Both the position numbers and the translations under genes were made by a program. The notes under the pieces were generated by a model. It searched no databases. It was not told the origin of the DNA and worked only from the letters and a program-made list of their open reading frames with translations. A DNA stretch of 64,000 nucleotides from Candidatus Rubrivivax defluviihabitans (GTDB taxonomy: Bacteria; Pseudomonadota; Gammaproteobacteria; Burkholderiales; Burkholderiaceae_C): positions 186,001-250,000 of the forward strand of contig JADJMW010000001.1 of the NCBI GenBank assembly GCA_016709385.1, written 5' to 3'. Each line of letters starts with the position of its first letter. Within the stretch, counting starts at the first letter, position 1. This document shows positions 21,340 through 30,053 of the stretch, piece by piece.

Positions 21340-22581
21340 ATGTCGACCCCACCCGCGCTGCAAGGCAAACATCTCGTGCTCGGCCTGTCGGGCGGCATCG
21401 CCTGCTACAAGTCGGCCGAACTGGTGCGTGAACTGGTGCGGGCCGGCGCCACCGTGCAGGTGGTGATGACCGAGGCCGCGGCGCAGTTCATCACGCCGGT
21501 CACGATGCAGGCGCTGAGCGGCCGGCCGGTCTTCAGCAGCCAGTGGGACGCGCGCCAGCCCAACAACATGGCGCACATCGACCTCACGCGCGAGGCCAGC
21601 GCGGTGCTGGTGGCGCCGGCCAGCGCCGATTTCATCGCCCGGCTGGCGCTGGGCCGTGCCGACGAACTGCTCGGCCTGCTGTGCCTGGCGCGCCCGCTGC
21701 AGACTTGCCCGCTGCTGGTGGCGCCGGCCATGAACCGCGAGATGTGGGCCCACCCGGCCACGCAGCGCAACGTGGCGCAGATCGTGGCCGACGGCGCCAC
21801 CGTGCTCGGCCCCGCGGCCGGCGACCAGGCCTGCGGTGAGGTGGGCGACGGGCGCATGCTCGAAGCCACCGAGTTGTGCGACGAAATGATCGCGTTCTTC
21901 CAGCCCAAGCGGCTGGCCGGGCGCTCGGTTCTGATGACAGCCGGCCCCACCTTCGAGGCCATCGACCCGGTGCGCGGCATCACCAACCACTCCAGCGGCA
22001 AGATGGGTTTTGCCGTGGCGCGCGCCGCCGCCGAGGCCGGGGCCCGGGTCACGCTGGTGACCGGCCCGGTGCACCTGCCCACGCCGCGCGGCGTGCGCCG
22101 CATCGACGTCGTCAGCGCGCTGCAGATGCTCGACGCGGTGCTGCCCGAGGCGCCGCAGCACGATATCTTCGTGGCCACTGCCGCGGTGGCCGACTGGCGC
22201 CCTGCCACCAGCGCCGAGCACAAGATCAAGAAGGACGGCAGCGGCCGCCCGCCCGCGCTGGCCTTTGCAGAGAACCCCGACATCCTGGCCACCGTGGCCC
22301 GCTTGCCTGCGGACCGGCGGCCCTGGTGCGTGGGCTTTGCGGCCGAGAGCCACGACCTCGTGCGCCATGCGCGCGAGAAGCTGGAGCGCAAGGGCGTGCC
22401 GCTGATCGTGGCCAACCTGGGTCCGGCCACCTTCGGTCGCGACGACAACTCGTTGCTGCTCGTCGATGCGGCAGGAGAGCGCGAACTGCCGCGCGCCGAC
22501 AAGCTTTCGCTGGCGCGGCAGCTCGTGGCCGAGATCGCAGCTCGGCTGCCGCCGGCGCAGGCCAGGGCTTCAGCCGCATGA
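21340..22581 (+). CDS. coaBC: Bifunctional phosphopantothenoylcysteine decarboxylase/synthase
   Basis: Coenzyme A biosynthesis enzyme, 413 residues. The N-terminal CoaC flavoprotein half starts LVLGLSGGIACYKSAELVREL and carries the PAMNREMW substrate motif and the catalytic-cysteine motif ACGEVGDGRM. The C-terminal CoaB half begins around VLMTAGPTFEAIDPVRGITN and includes the lysine motif KIKKDGS. It couples cysteine to 4'-phosphopantothenate with CTP, then decarboxylates. The stop overlaps the dut start by 4 bp (ATGA), the common coaBC-dut pairing in proteobacteria. Confidence 0.96.
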   Translation: MSTPPALQGKHLVLGLSGGIACYKSAELVRELVRAGATVQVVMTEAAAQFITPVTMQALSGRPVFSSQWDARQPNNMAHIDLTREASAVLVAPASADFIARLALGRADELLGLLCLARPLQTCPLLVAPAMNREMWAHPATQRNVAQIVADGATVLGPAAGDQACGEVGDGRMLEATELCDEMIAFFQPKRLAGRSVLMTAGPTFEAIDPVRGITNHSSGKMGFAVARAAAEAGARVTLVTGPVHLPTPRGVRRIDVVSALQMLDAVLPEAPQHDIFVATAAVADWRPATSAEHKIKKDGSGRPPALAFAENPDILATVARLPADRRPWCVGFAAESHDLVRHAREKLERKGVPLIVANLGPATFGRDDNSLLLVDAAGERELPRADKLSLARQLVAEIAARLPPAQARASAA

Positions 22582-23027
22582 CCGTCATCGAAGTCAAGGT
22601 GCTGGACGAACGCATGTCCAGCCTGTTGCCGGCCTACGCCACGCCCGGCAGCGCCGGACTGGACTTGCGCGCCTGCCTGGACGCGCCGCTGGTGCTGGCG
22701 CCGGGGCAGGCCGAACTGATCCCCACGGGCTTGTCGATCCACATCGGCGCCCCCGGCCTGGCCGCGATGCTGCTGCCGCGCTCGGGCCTGGGCCACAAGC
22801 ACGGCATCGTGCTGGGCAACCTGGTGGGCCTGATCGACAGCGACTACCAGGGCCCGCTGATGGTGAGCTGCTGGAACCGCGGCCGCGAAGCCTTCACGGT
22901 GCAGCCGATGGAGCGCATCGCGCAGATGGTCATCGTGCCGGTGGTGCAGGCGGCATTCCGGCGTGTCGACGATTTCGAATCGTCGTCCCGCGGTGGTGGC
23001 GGCTTCGGCTCCACCGGTCGCGGCTGA
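22578..23027 (+). CDS. dut: dUTP diphosphatase
   Basis: Trimeric dUTPase, 149 residues, hydrolysing dUTP to dUMP and PPi to keep uracil out of DNA and supply dTMP synthesis. All five family motifs are visible: PGSAGLDLRA, LPRSGLGHKHGI, GNLVGLIDSDYQGPL, MERIAQMVIVP and the flexible C-terminal GGGGFGSTGRG. Its ATG overlaps the coaBC stop, so translation is probably coupled. Confidence 0.97.
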   Translation: MTVIEVKVLDERMSSLLPAYATPGSAGLDLRACLDAPLVLAPGQAELIPTGLSIHIGAPGLAAMLLPRSGLGHKHGIVLGNLVGLIDSDYQGPLMVSCWNRGREAFTVQPMERIAQMVIVPVVQAAFRRVDDFESSSRGGGGFGSTGRG

Positions 23028-23074
23028 GCGCGAACTTGCCCCCGGCGCAAGAGGCCGGGTGAGGGGCCGGCCGC

Positions 23075-23605
23075 TCAGTGCAGCGCCGAAAACCCGCCCG
23101 GAGCCGGGCCGCTGCCCAGCACCGTGATCGGCGAGCCGCCGACACTGCGCGCCTCGAGTTCCTCGCTGCTGGCTTCGCGCACGGCCCGCACCTTCAGCGT
23201 CAGCCGCAGCGCCATGCCGGCCAGCGGATGGTTGCCGTCGAGCACCACGTGCGAAGGAAAGACGTCGGTCACGATATAGATCACGTCGGCCGGCATGTCG
23301 GGCGTGGCGCCGCCTGGCGGCAGGCCCTCGAAGGTCATGCCGGTTTCCAGCGTTTCCGGGAACAGCTTGCGGTCCTCGAAGCACACCAGTTCGGGCCGGT
23401 AGTCGCCGAAGGCGTGTTCGGGTTCGAGCTGCACGCGCACTTCGTCGCCCGCCACGTGGCCGGCCAAAGCCTCTTCCACCCGCGCCAGCAGGTCGTTGCC
23501 GCCGACGAAGAATTCGATCGGCTGCGTCAGTTCGTCGATGGGCCGGTTCTGGGCGTCGTCGAGTTTCCAGGTCAGGGTGACGACACAGGGAGCGTTGATC
23601 TGCAT
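23075..23605 (-). CDS. FKBP-type peptidyl-prolyl isomerase, SlyD/SlpA-like
   Basis: 176-residue prolyl isomerase/chaperone. The FKBP part has LTWKLDDAQN, GGNDLLARVEEALAGHVAGDE, the inserted chaperone (IF) domain with LEPEHAFGDYRPELV, and the return strand HPLAGMALRLTLKVRAV. The histidine-rich metal-binding tail of SlyD is absent, so it is closer to SlpA or short SlyD forms. The start is placed at the ATG at 23605; an ATG three codons upstream is equally possible. It is divergent from the cupin gene with a gap of about 67 bp. Confidence 0.85.
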   Translation of the reverse strand: MQINAPCVVTLTWKLDDAQNRPIDELTQPIEFFVGGNDLLARVEEALAGHVAGDEVRVQLEPEHAFGDYRPELVCFEDRKLFPETLETGMTFEGLPPGGATPDMPADVIYIVTDVFPSHVVLDGNHPLAGMALRLTLKVRAVREASSEELEARSVGGSPITVLGSGPAPGGFSALH

Positions 23606-23672
23606 GCGCGGCATGATGGCACAAGGCTGTCGCGGACCGTGCTGCCGCCACGGCTTCGGCCAGAATGCGGCC

Positions 23673-24794
23673 ATGGACGTGAATGCACCGCTGACGCTTC
23701 TGGGCGGCCTGTCGCCCGCGGCTTTCATGCGCCGGCACTGGCAGAAGACGCCGCTGCTCGTGCGCCAGGCCTGGCGCGGCGTGGCGCCGCCGGTTTCCCG
23801 ACGCGAGATGTTCCAGCTGGCAGCCAGCGAAGACGTGGAATCGCGCCTGGTCGTGCGCGAGTCCGCGCGCTGGCGCGTGCGCCCGGGGCCGCTGCCGCCG
23901 CGTGCGCTGCCGCCGCTGGCGCGCCCGGGCTGGACGCTGCTGGTGCAGGGGCTGGACCTGCACCGCAGCGCGGCGTGCGACATGCTGGAGCGCTTCCGCT
24001 TCGTGCCCGACGCGCGGCTGGACGACCTGATGCTGTCCTGGGCCAGCCCCGGCGGCGGCGTCGGTCCGCATACCGACTCGTACGACGTCTTCCTGCTGCA
24101 GGTGCAGGGGCGGCGGCGCTGGTCGGTCGGGCGCGTGGCCGACGCGTCGTTCGTCGAAGGCGAACCGCTGAAGCTGCTGCGCCAGTTCCAGCCGCAGCAG
24201 GAATGGCTGCTGGAGCCGGGCGACCTGCTCTACCTGCCGCCGCGCTGGGGCCATGATGGCGTGGCCGAGGGCGGCGACTGCATGACCTGCTCGGTGGGTT
24301 TTCGCGCCCCGGCAGCGCAGGAATTGGCGCGCGAGTTGCTGCAGCGCCTGGCCGACGACGACGGCGAACAGGGTGCGCTCTACCGCGACCCGCGGCAGCC
24401 CGCCACCGCGACGCCTGGCGCCATTCCACCGGCCTTGCTGACCTTCGCGCAGGCGGCGGTGGCGCGCCGTCTGGCCGACCCGCAGGTGCTGGCGCGCGCC
24501 CTGGGCGAGTCGCTCACCGAGCCCAAGCCGCGCGTCTGGTTCGAGCGCCAGGCGCCGGACGCTGGCGCCGGCGGCGTGCGGCTGGACGCCCGCAGCCGCA
24601 TGCTGTACGACGGGCGCCACGTCTTTCTCAACGGCGAGGCTTACACCGCAGCCGGCCGCGACGCGCGGCTGATGCGGCAACTGGCGGATGCGCGCCGGCT
24701 GACGGCGGCCGAGCGCGCGCGCCTGGGCGTTGCCGCAGCCGCCTTGCTGGCCGAGTGGATGGCCGCCGGCTGGGTCCACGGGGAACCCGCGTGA
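23673..24794 (+). CDS. Cupin/JmjC ribosomal oxygenase-like protein (RoxA/YcfD family)
   Basis: 373-residue 2-oxoglutarate/Fe(II)-dependent oxygenase of the family that hydroxylates an arginine of ribosomal protein L16. The JmjC-type iron site is seen as GPHTDSYDVFLLQVQG (His and Asp ligands), with a distal His in LPPRWGHDGVAEG. The N-terminus PAAFMRRHWQKTPLLVRQAW is typical of the family, and a winged-helix-like C-terminal domain follows. The substrate is inferred from family. A hypothetical gene follows 58 bp downstream on the same strand. Confidence 0.85.
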   Translation: MDVNAPLTLLGGLSPAAFMRRHWQKTPLLVRQAWRGVAPPVSRREMFQLAASEDVESRLVVRESARWRVRPGPLPPRALPPLARPGWTLLVQGLDLHRSAACDMLERFRFVPDARLDDLMLSWASPGGGVGPHTDSYDVFLLQVQGRRRWSVGRVADASFVEGEPLKLLRQFQPQQEWLLEPGDLLYLPPRWGHDGVAEGGDCMTCSVGFRAPAAQELARELLQRLADDDGEQGALYRDPRQPATATPGAIPPALLTFAQAAVARRLADPQVLARALGESLTEPKPRVWFERQAPDAGAGGVRLDARSRMLYDGRHVFLNGEAYTAAGRDARLMRQLADARRLTAAERARLGVAAAALLAEWMAAGWVHGEPA

Positions 24795-24852
24795 GACCGC
24801 CGGGCCTCTCCCAAGCGCTCATCCCGGAGCGCGTAGCGCGAAGGGTCGTCCA

Positions 24853-25341
24853 GTGAGCCAGGATCTGCCGCTCATCGACAGCCGCGCGGCCTGGCAGGCT
24901 GCACTGCGATGGGGCTTCGAGACCGCCCTGCAGCGCGGCGCCAGGCGCATCACCTGCGTGGATGCGAGCTTCGAGACCTGGCCGCTCGACGACCCGGCCC
25001 TGCTTCAAGACCTCACGGCCTGGTTACGCCTGCCGTTGCGGCGGCTGGTGCTGCTGGCCCGCCGCTACGACGAGGTGCCGCGCCGCTTTCCCCGCTTCAC
25101 GGCCTGGCGCCGCGACTTCGGCCATGCCATCGAGCCCTGGCAGGCACCCGAGGAGTTGGCGTCCGACCTGCCGAACCTGCTGCTCGACGACGGTCCCGTC
25201 GGCGTGCAACTCGTCGACGAGTTGCACTGGCGCGGCCGCGCTGCGGTGGATGCGCGCTCAGCCACGCTGTGGCGTGAACGAACTGATGTTATTTTGCAAC
25301 GGTCGACGCCTGCTTTTGCTGTGGTCACGCTGGGGCTTTAG
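24853..25341 (+). CDS. Conserved hypothetical protein (possibly DUF7931-like)
   Basis: 162-residue soluble protein with no signal peptide or membrane segment. It has a pattern seen in a betaproteobacterial family of unknown function: AAWQAALRWGFETALQRGAR, then DASFETWPLDDPALLQ, then a basic FPRFTAWRRDFGHAIEPW. The Asp-x-x-F-x-x-W-P-L-x-D-P segment is the most characteristic part. The start is taken as the GTG at 24853. It trails the cupin gene and may be co-transcribed with it. Family assignment is tentative. Confidence 0.6.
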   Translation: MSQDLPLIDSRAAWQAALRWGFETALQRGARRITCVDASFETWPLDDPALLQDLTAWLRLPLRRLVLLARRYDEVPRRFPRFTAWRRDFGHAIEPWQAPEELASDLPNLLLDDGPVGVQLVDELHWRGRAAVDARSATLWRERTDVILQRSTPAFAVVTLGL

Positions 25342-25360
25342 GGAAATCCCTTGCTCTGAC

Positions 25361-25366
25361 TATACT
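25361..25366 (+). promoter_or_regulatory. Probable -10 element for the alanine-rich lipoprotein gene
   Basis: TATACT lies 125 bp upstream of the gene. A weak -35-like TTTAGG stands 18 bp before it. The 149-bp gap otherwise shows no gene, so a leader of roughly 115 nt is implied. Confidence 0.4.
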
Positions 25367-25490
25367 TACAGGCTGGATACAAAAGGCTGATCCGGCCTTT
25401 TTCTCCGCTGGAAACTGGGGCCCCGGGTTTGACTCGGAGTGCCCAAAGACACCCGATCCGATCGTCCCCACCATACTCCTGAGGTTACAC

Positions 25491-25790
25491 ATGAACAAGT
25501 CGCTCATTCTGGCTTCCCTGGTTGCCGCCGTCGCCCTGGCCGCTTGCGGCAAGAAGGAAGAGGCGCCGGCTCCCGCCCCGGCTGCTGTCCCCGCTCCCGC
25601 CCCGGCCCCGGCGCCGGCTCCCGTAGCCGAGGCCGCCTCCGCTGCGAACACCGCGGTGGCCGGTGCTGCCGACGCCGCCTCGGCGGCCGTTGGCGGTGCC
25701 ACTGCCGCCGCCGCATCGGCCGCTGGCGATGCCGCCGCTGCCGCGGTCAAGTCTGCCGCGGATGCCGCTGCCACTGCCGTCAAGAAGTGA
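25491..25790 (+). CDS. Small Ala/Pro-rich lipoprotein
   Basis: 99-residue predicted lipoprotein. The signal peptide MNKSLILASLVAAVALAAC ends in an LAAC lipobox. The mature part starts GKKEE, continues as an alternating Ala-Pro run of about 20 residues, then becomes an alanine-rich helix with regularly spaced small residues and a lysine at the end. The Ala-Pro run could span the peptidoglycan like a stiff linker, with the helix packing as a coiled coil; this is inference. The gene has its own promoter region and a strong terminator, suggesting abundant expression. Confidence 0.75.
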   Translation: MNKSLILASLVAAVALAACGKKEEAPAPAPAAVPAPAPAPAPAPVAEAASAANTAVAGAADAASAAVGGATAAAASAAGDAAAAAVKSAADAAATAVKK

Positions 25791-25821
25791 TCGTCGCGCG
25801 CCTCGCGGCGCGTAGCACGAG

Positions 25822-25847
25822 AAAAAGCCGCCCTCGGGCGGCTTTTT
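25822..25847. terminator. Strong bidirectional intrinsic terminator
   Basis: A perfect 12-bp stem (AAAAAGCCGCCC / GGGCGGCTTTTT) with a 2-nt loop, with A-run and T-run on the two sides. It serves the lipoprotein gene on the plus strand and can also stop bamC transcripts from the minus strand. Confidence 0.9.
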
Positions 25848-25869
25848 GTTGACCTGCTCGCGGCCCGCT

Positions 25870-27084
25870 TCAGCGCAATTCGGCCACCAGCCGTTCTGCG
25901 ATGCGCCGGCCGTTCTCGCCCACGTCGGGGCCGCCGGCCGAGGTCAGCACCGAAACGGTCGTCTTGCGGTCGTCGCCCTTGAGCGCCACGCGGTAGCGCA
26001 CCGGTGCCAGCGGGTTGCCGGTATTGCCGAACATGCGCGACCAGAAACCAGGCTCTTCCTGGCCCGCGGTCTTGGGGTCGACATAGCGCACGTAGTACAC
26101 GCCCGAGGCGCGGTCGCGGTCTTCCACCGTGAAGCCGCTGCGGTCCAGCGTGAGGCCCACCTGGCGCCAGGCGCGGTCGAAGGATTCGTCCATTTCCAGC
26201 GCCGCCGTGCCGGGCGTGTCGAGCAGCCGCGCGCGCGGCGGCACCGCGCTCGTGGCGGTCGTGCTCGTGGCGGCCGTCGCGGCGGTGGCCGCGGCGGCAC
26301 CCGCCGGGGCCGCTGCAACGGCCGTGCGTGCCGCCTCCGGCGTGGCGCCCAGGACCACCATCAGGCGGCTCAACATCTCGGCTTCCAGGTCCGGGTTGTT
26401 GGGTCCCGCGCGCCAGGTGGTCTGCTCGCGGGTCTGGTCGATGAAGACCTCCTGCGCGCTGCGGTGCGAGATGTAGATCTCGCTGCCGCCCGGGGTGCGT
26501 TCGATGCGGGTGCGGAAGCGGTCGCGCTCGCCGGTGTCGAAGAAGCTCTTCAGCAGGCCGCCGAGCACGTTGCGCGCGGCGTCCTTGGGCAGCTTGGCGC
26601 GGTTCTCGTTCCAGTTCGTCTCCATCACGCCAGCCGCCGCGTCCTCGACTTCGATCAGAAAGCCGTTCGCTTCCCAGAACGCGCGCACGCGCGGCCACAG
26701 CGGCTCGGGTGCCTGTGGCGCCACGAGCCAGCGCAACTGCCCCTGGCGTTCGATGCGCAGATCGCCGGCGGCCTTCAGCGCCACCACCGGCACGGCCGCG
26801 GGTGCCGCCGCAGCGGGGCCGGCGGCCCGCGGTGCGGCCACGGCCGAGGCGCTGACCACGCCTCCCTGCGGCCGGTAGCGTGCGTCGCCGGCCAGCTGGG
26901 TCAGGTCGGGCGGCACCTCCAGCGGTTTGGACTTGGCGGCCGCGCTGCTGTAGTCGACCTTTTCACCCGAGAAGAAGCCGTCGCTCGAGGTCGTGGTGCA
27001 GGCGGACAACAGCGAGACGAGGCAGGCCGCCGCCAGGGCCACGGTGCGCAGCAGCACGGGGCTGCGGGCGTCGAAAGGATTCAC
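25870..27084 (-). CDS. bamC: Outer membrane assembly lipoprotein BamC
   Basis: Lipoprotein subunit of the BAM complex that inserts beta-barrel proteins into the outer membrane; 404 residues. The signal peptide ends LVSLLSAC with the lipid-accepting Cys. An unstructured N-terminal segment (EVPPDLTQL) that in E. coli contacts BamD is present. Two helix-grip domains follow, separated by an Ala/Thr-rich linker. Translation appears to start at GTG 27084, preceded by a GGAG Shine-Dalgarno; no ATG fits the lipoprotein signal. The gene follows dapA by about 60 bp, the usual dapA-bamC order. Confidence 0.88.
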   Translation of the reverse strand: MNPFDARSPVLLRTVALAAACLVSLLSACTTTSSDGFFSGEKVDYSSAAAKSKPLEVPPDLTQLAGDARYRPQGGVVSASAVAAPRAAGPAAAAPAAVPVVALKAAGDLRIERQGQLRWLVAPQAPEPLWPRVRAFWEANGFLIEVEDAAAGVMETNWNENRAKLPKDAARNVLGGLLKSFFDTGERDRFRTRIERTPGGSEIYISHRSAQEVFIDQTREQTTWRAGPNNPDLEAEMLSRLMVVLGATPEAARTAVAAAPAGAAAATAATAATSTTATSAVPPRARLLDTPGTAALEMDESFDRAWRQVGLTLDRSGFTVEDRDRASGVYYVRYVDPKTAGQEEPGFWSRMFGNTGNPLAPVRYRVALKGDDRKTTVSVLTSAGGPDVGENGRRIAERLVAELR

Positions 27085-27145
27085 GTTGGAAGTCTCCGCC
27101 ACGGCCGCGCTGCGGCCGTGCAAATGAGCTGGGGAATGCGGTGGC

Positions 27146-28030
27146 TCAAGCCAGCAGGCCGCTTGCGCGCAGCGCCTGGCCGACCTGGGCCTGGCCGTTT
27201 TCGGTGAGCGGCAGGATCGGCAGCCGCACGTGTTCGGCGCAGCGCCCCAATTGCGCCAGTGCCCACTTGGCGGGCGCCGGGCTCGGTTCACAGAACAGCT
27301 GCTTGTGCAGCGGCAGCAGGCGCAGGTGCAGTTCGGTGGCGCGCTTCACGTCGCCTTCGATGGCGGCCATGCACAGCTCGTGCATCAGCCGCGGCGCCAC
27401 GTTGGCGGTGACGCTCACGTCGCCGTGGCCGCCCAGCAGCATCAGCGCCACCGCGGTGCCGTCGTCGCCCGAATAGATGGAGAAGCCCTTCGGCGCCTGC
27501 TTGATGAGCCAGCAGGCACGCTCGATATTGCCGGTGGCCTCCTTGATGCCCACGATGCCCGGCACCTGCGCCAGCCGCAGCACGGTTTCGGGCAGCATAT
27601 CGGCCACCGTGCGGCCGGGCACGTTGTAAAGCACGACCGGCAGGTCCACCGCCTCGGCGACGGCCCTGAAATGGCGGTAGATGCCTTCCTGCGACGGTTT
27701 GTTGTAGTAGGGCACCACCTGCAGCGTGCAGTCGGCGCCCACCTGCTTGGCAAAGCGGGTCAGCTCGATGGCCTCGCGCGTGGCGTTGCCGCCGGCGCCG
27801 GCCATGATGGGCACGCGCCCGGCGGCGTGTTCCACCGCCACGCGGATGATCTCGCAATGCTCTTCCACCGACACCGTGGGCGACTCGCCTGTGGTGCCGA
27901 CGACGCCGATGCAGTCGGTGCCCTCGGCGATGTGCCAGTCGATCAGGCGGCGCAGCGCGGGGTAGTCGACGCTGCCGTCCTCGAGCATGGGCGTGACGAG
28001 CGCGACGATGCTGCCAACGATGGGTTTCAT
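27146..28030 (-). CDS. dapA: 4-hydroxy-tetrahydrodipicolinate synthase
   Basis: First committed enzyme of the diaminopimelate/lysine pathway, condensing pyruvate with aspartate semialdehyde. The 294-residue product has GTTGESPTVS, PYYNKPSQEG, YNVPGRT and the Schiff-base lysine in GIKEATGN. The ATG at 28030 gives MKPIVGSIVALVTPM, the standard start; an in-frame ATG 15 bp upstream exists. It lies between a methyltransferase gene and bamC on the minus strand. Confidence 0.97.
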   Translation of the reverse strand: MKPIVGSIVALVTPMLEDGSVDYPALRRLIDWHIAEGTDCIGVVGTTGESPTVSVEEHCEIIRVAVEHAAGRVPIMAGAGGNATREAIELTRFAKQVGADCTLQVVPYYNKPSQEGIYRHFRAVAEAVDLPVVLYNVPGRTVADMLPETVLRLAQVPGIVGIKEATGNIERACWLIKQAPKGFSIYSGDDGTAVALMLLGGHGDVSVTANVAPRLMHELCMAAIEGDVKRATELHLRLLPLHKQLFCEPSPAPAKWALAQLGRCAEHVRLPILPLTENGQAQVGQALRASGLLA

Positions 28031-28060
28031 GGGTGTCGGGTCCAAGCCAAGCTACGGATT

Positions 28061-28624
28061 TTAGCCGCCGCCACCTTGCAGGGCGTAGCGCGGCGGCTCG
28101 GCGACCCCCGCAGCCTCGGCCACCGCGGCGATGCGCTGCACGTAACGCGCCGGCGCGGCGTCGAAACCGTCTTCGAAGGCCACCACGCGCAGACCCGCGC
28201 AGAGCTGCAGCAGTTCCCCCGGCTGCAGCAGGAATTCCGCCCGCTGCGGCTTGCCGATGAGCTGCTGGCCGTGGGCAAAGGTCTCGTAAAGCAGCACGCC
28301 GCCCGGGGCCAGCGCGGCGCGCAGCGCCGGCCACAGCGGCCGCCACAGGTAGTTGGTGACGACGACGGCGTCGAAGCGCCGGTCCGGCAGCGGCCAGGGC
28401 CCGCCTTCGATGTCGGCGACCACGATTTCGGCAACGCCGCGCAGCGACGCCACCGCGTCTTCCTTGCGGTCGACGCCGGTGACGGCAAAGCCCTGCGCCG
28501 CCAGCCAGCGCACGTGGCGACCGCTGCCGCAGGCCACGTCGAGCACCGTGCCGCCTGGGCGAATGAGTCCGGCGAACCGCCGCACCCAGGCCGAAGGCTC
28601 GGGGTCGAGATGCGCTAGAAGCAC
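28061..28624 (-). CDS. Class I SAM-dependent methyltransferase
   Basis: 187-residue small-molecule-type methyltransferase. Motif I is VLDVACGSGRHVRWLAAQG, motif II VTGVDRKEDAV, and motif III/IV VVTNYLWRPLWPALRAALAPG. The FDAVVVTNYLWRPL segment is typical of the TehB-like/methyltransferase-11 group. The start is taken as a GTG at 28624, overlapping the end of the 42-residue membrane protein gene by 10 bp. It sits in a minus-strand run MFS transporter, small membrane protein, methyltransferase. The substrate is unknown. Confidence 0.82.
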   Translation of the reverse strand: MLLAHLDPEPSAWVRRFAGLIRPGGTVLDVACGSGRHVRWLAAQGFAVTGVDRKEDAVASLRGVAEIVVADIEGGPWPLPDRRFDAVVVTNYLWRPLWPALRAALAPGGVLLYETFAHGQQLIGKPQRAEFLLQPGELLQLCAGLRVVAFEDGFDAAPARYVQRIAAVAEAAGVAEPPRYALQGGGG

Positions 28625-28743
28625 GACCACAGCTGGTTGGCCAGTTCCACCGCCAGATGCGGGTTCAGGTAGGCGGCGAAGACGGCGGCCAGCGCCAGCA
28701 GCGCGGCGCCCCAGGCCCCGGCACGAACCCAGCGCGGCTTCAT
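28615..28743 (-). CDS. 42-residue single-pass membrane protein
   Basis: A tiny protein with an Arg-rich N-terminus (MKPRWVRAG), one clear transmembrane helix (AWGAALLALAAVFAAYL) and an amphipathic tail ending WSCF. Its ATG overlaps the stop of the MFS gene (ATGA) and its stop lies inside the methyltransferase start region. This tight linkage on both sides supports translation. No function can be assigned. Confidence 0.65.
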   Translation of the reverse strand: MKPRWVRAGAWGAALLALAAVFAAYLNPHLAVELANQLWSCF

Positions 28744-29962
28744 CGAACCGGCTGCGGCACCGGCCGCACGATGGCGGTCTCGCGCACCGGCAGGTTGATG
28801 AGCGCGGCGAACACGCCCAGGGCGATGGCGATCCACCACACCACGTCGTAGCTGCCGGTGCTGTCGTAAAGCTTGCCGCCGAGCCACGCCCCAGGAAGCT
28901 GCCCACCTGGTGCGAGAAGAAGACGAAGCCGCCGAGCATGGAGAAATGCTTGATGCCGAAGATCTGCGCCACGATGGCGTTGGTGGGCGGCACCGTGCTC
29001 AGCCATAGCAGGCCCATCATTGCGGAGAAGACGTACACGCTGGCCGGGCTGAGCGGCAGCCAGATGAAGGCCGCGATGGCCAGCGCGCGCAGGATGTAGA
29101 TGCCCGCCAGGATGTGGCGCTTGGGCCAACGTTGCCCGAGACTGCCGGCCAGGTAGGTGCCGAAGACGTTGAAGAGGCCAATCAGCGCCAGCGCCATGGT
29201 GGCCACTTCCAGGCCCAGGCCCTGGTCCTTCAGGTAGCTCGGCAGGTGCACGCCGATGAACACCACCTGGAAGCCGCAGACGAAAAAGCCGGCCATCAGC
29301 AACTGGAAGGGTCGGTGGCGCGCTGCCTCGCGTATCGCTTCCAGGATGCTCTGCTGCGGGCCCGTGGTCTGCGCGGCCGGCGGCGCCTCTTTCAGCGCCC
29401 AGGCCAGCGGCACGATCAGCAGCGCGGCCGCACCCAGTATCACCAGCGCCTGCTGCCAGCCGAAGCCGCCGATGAGCCCGCTGGACAGCGGCACCATCAG
29501 GAACTGGCCGAAGGAGCCGGCGGCGGCCGTCACGCCCATGGCCCAGGATCGCCGTTCGGCGGCCACGTGGCGGTTGATCACGCCGTAGATCACGGCATAG
29601 GTGCAGCCGGCCAGCGCCACGCCGATCAAGACGCCGGCGCCCAGCGTGAACATCGCGCCCGTGGTCGCCACCGCCATCACCCACATGCCCAGCGCGTACA
29701 GCACGCCCGAGACGGCCAGCACCTTGAAGGCGCCGAAACGGTCGGCCAGCATGCCGGCAAACGGCCCGGCGATGCCCCAGGCCAGGTTCTGGATGGCCAG
29801 CGCGAAGGCGAAGGTCTCGCGCGGCCAGCCGCGCTCCATGGTGATCGGCGCCAGCCACAGGCCGAAGCCGTGGCGCGCGCCCATGCTGAGCGTGACGATG
29901 GCCGCGCCGCAGATCAGCACCTGGGTCAGGGGCAGACGGGCGGGGGTGGCGGCGGAATGCAT
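28740..29962 (-). pseudogene. MFS transporter interrupted by a -1 frameshift
   Basis: A twelve-helix major facilitator, about 407 codons when repaired. The intact N-terminal part includes GARHGFGLWLAPITMERGW, the motif-A-like GMLADRFGAFKVL, and helices up to HQVGSFLG. The frame then breaks at a C4 run (28889-28892, G4 in sense). In the next frame the protein continues AWLGGKLYDSTGSYDVVWW to the normal stop at 28740, which overlaps the small-protein start. One missing G explains the break. Without it the reading frame runs on into the methyltransferase gene. This could be a real lesion or a homopolymer sequencing error. Confidence 0.8.
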
Positions 29963-30035
29963 CAGCCGGGGATTTTCCCGGAAATCCACGTGCACCGTCG
30001 GCGACCGGAACCCGGGTATAGACCGCGAGCATTAT

Positions 30036-30045
30036 TGTAGCTACA
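30036..30045. promoter_or_regulatory. Palindrome upstream of the brnT remnant
   Basis: TGTAGCTACA is a perfect 10-bp palindrome ending 8 bp before the GTG of brnT. BrnA antitoxins repress their own operon, so this is a candidate BrnA operator (inference). Confidence 0.45.
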
Positions 30046-30053
30046 CTAAAGTA

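Noticed and set aside
21405..24779. A 1124-codon minus-strand frame spanning coaBC, dut and the cupin gene.
   Set aside because: Only the short part 23075-23605 matches a protein family (SlyD-like isomerase); the rest is shadow.
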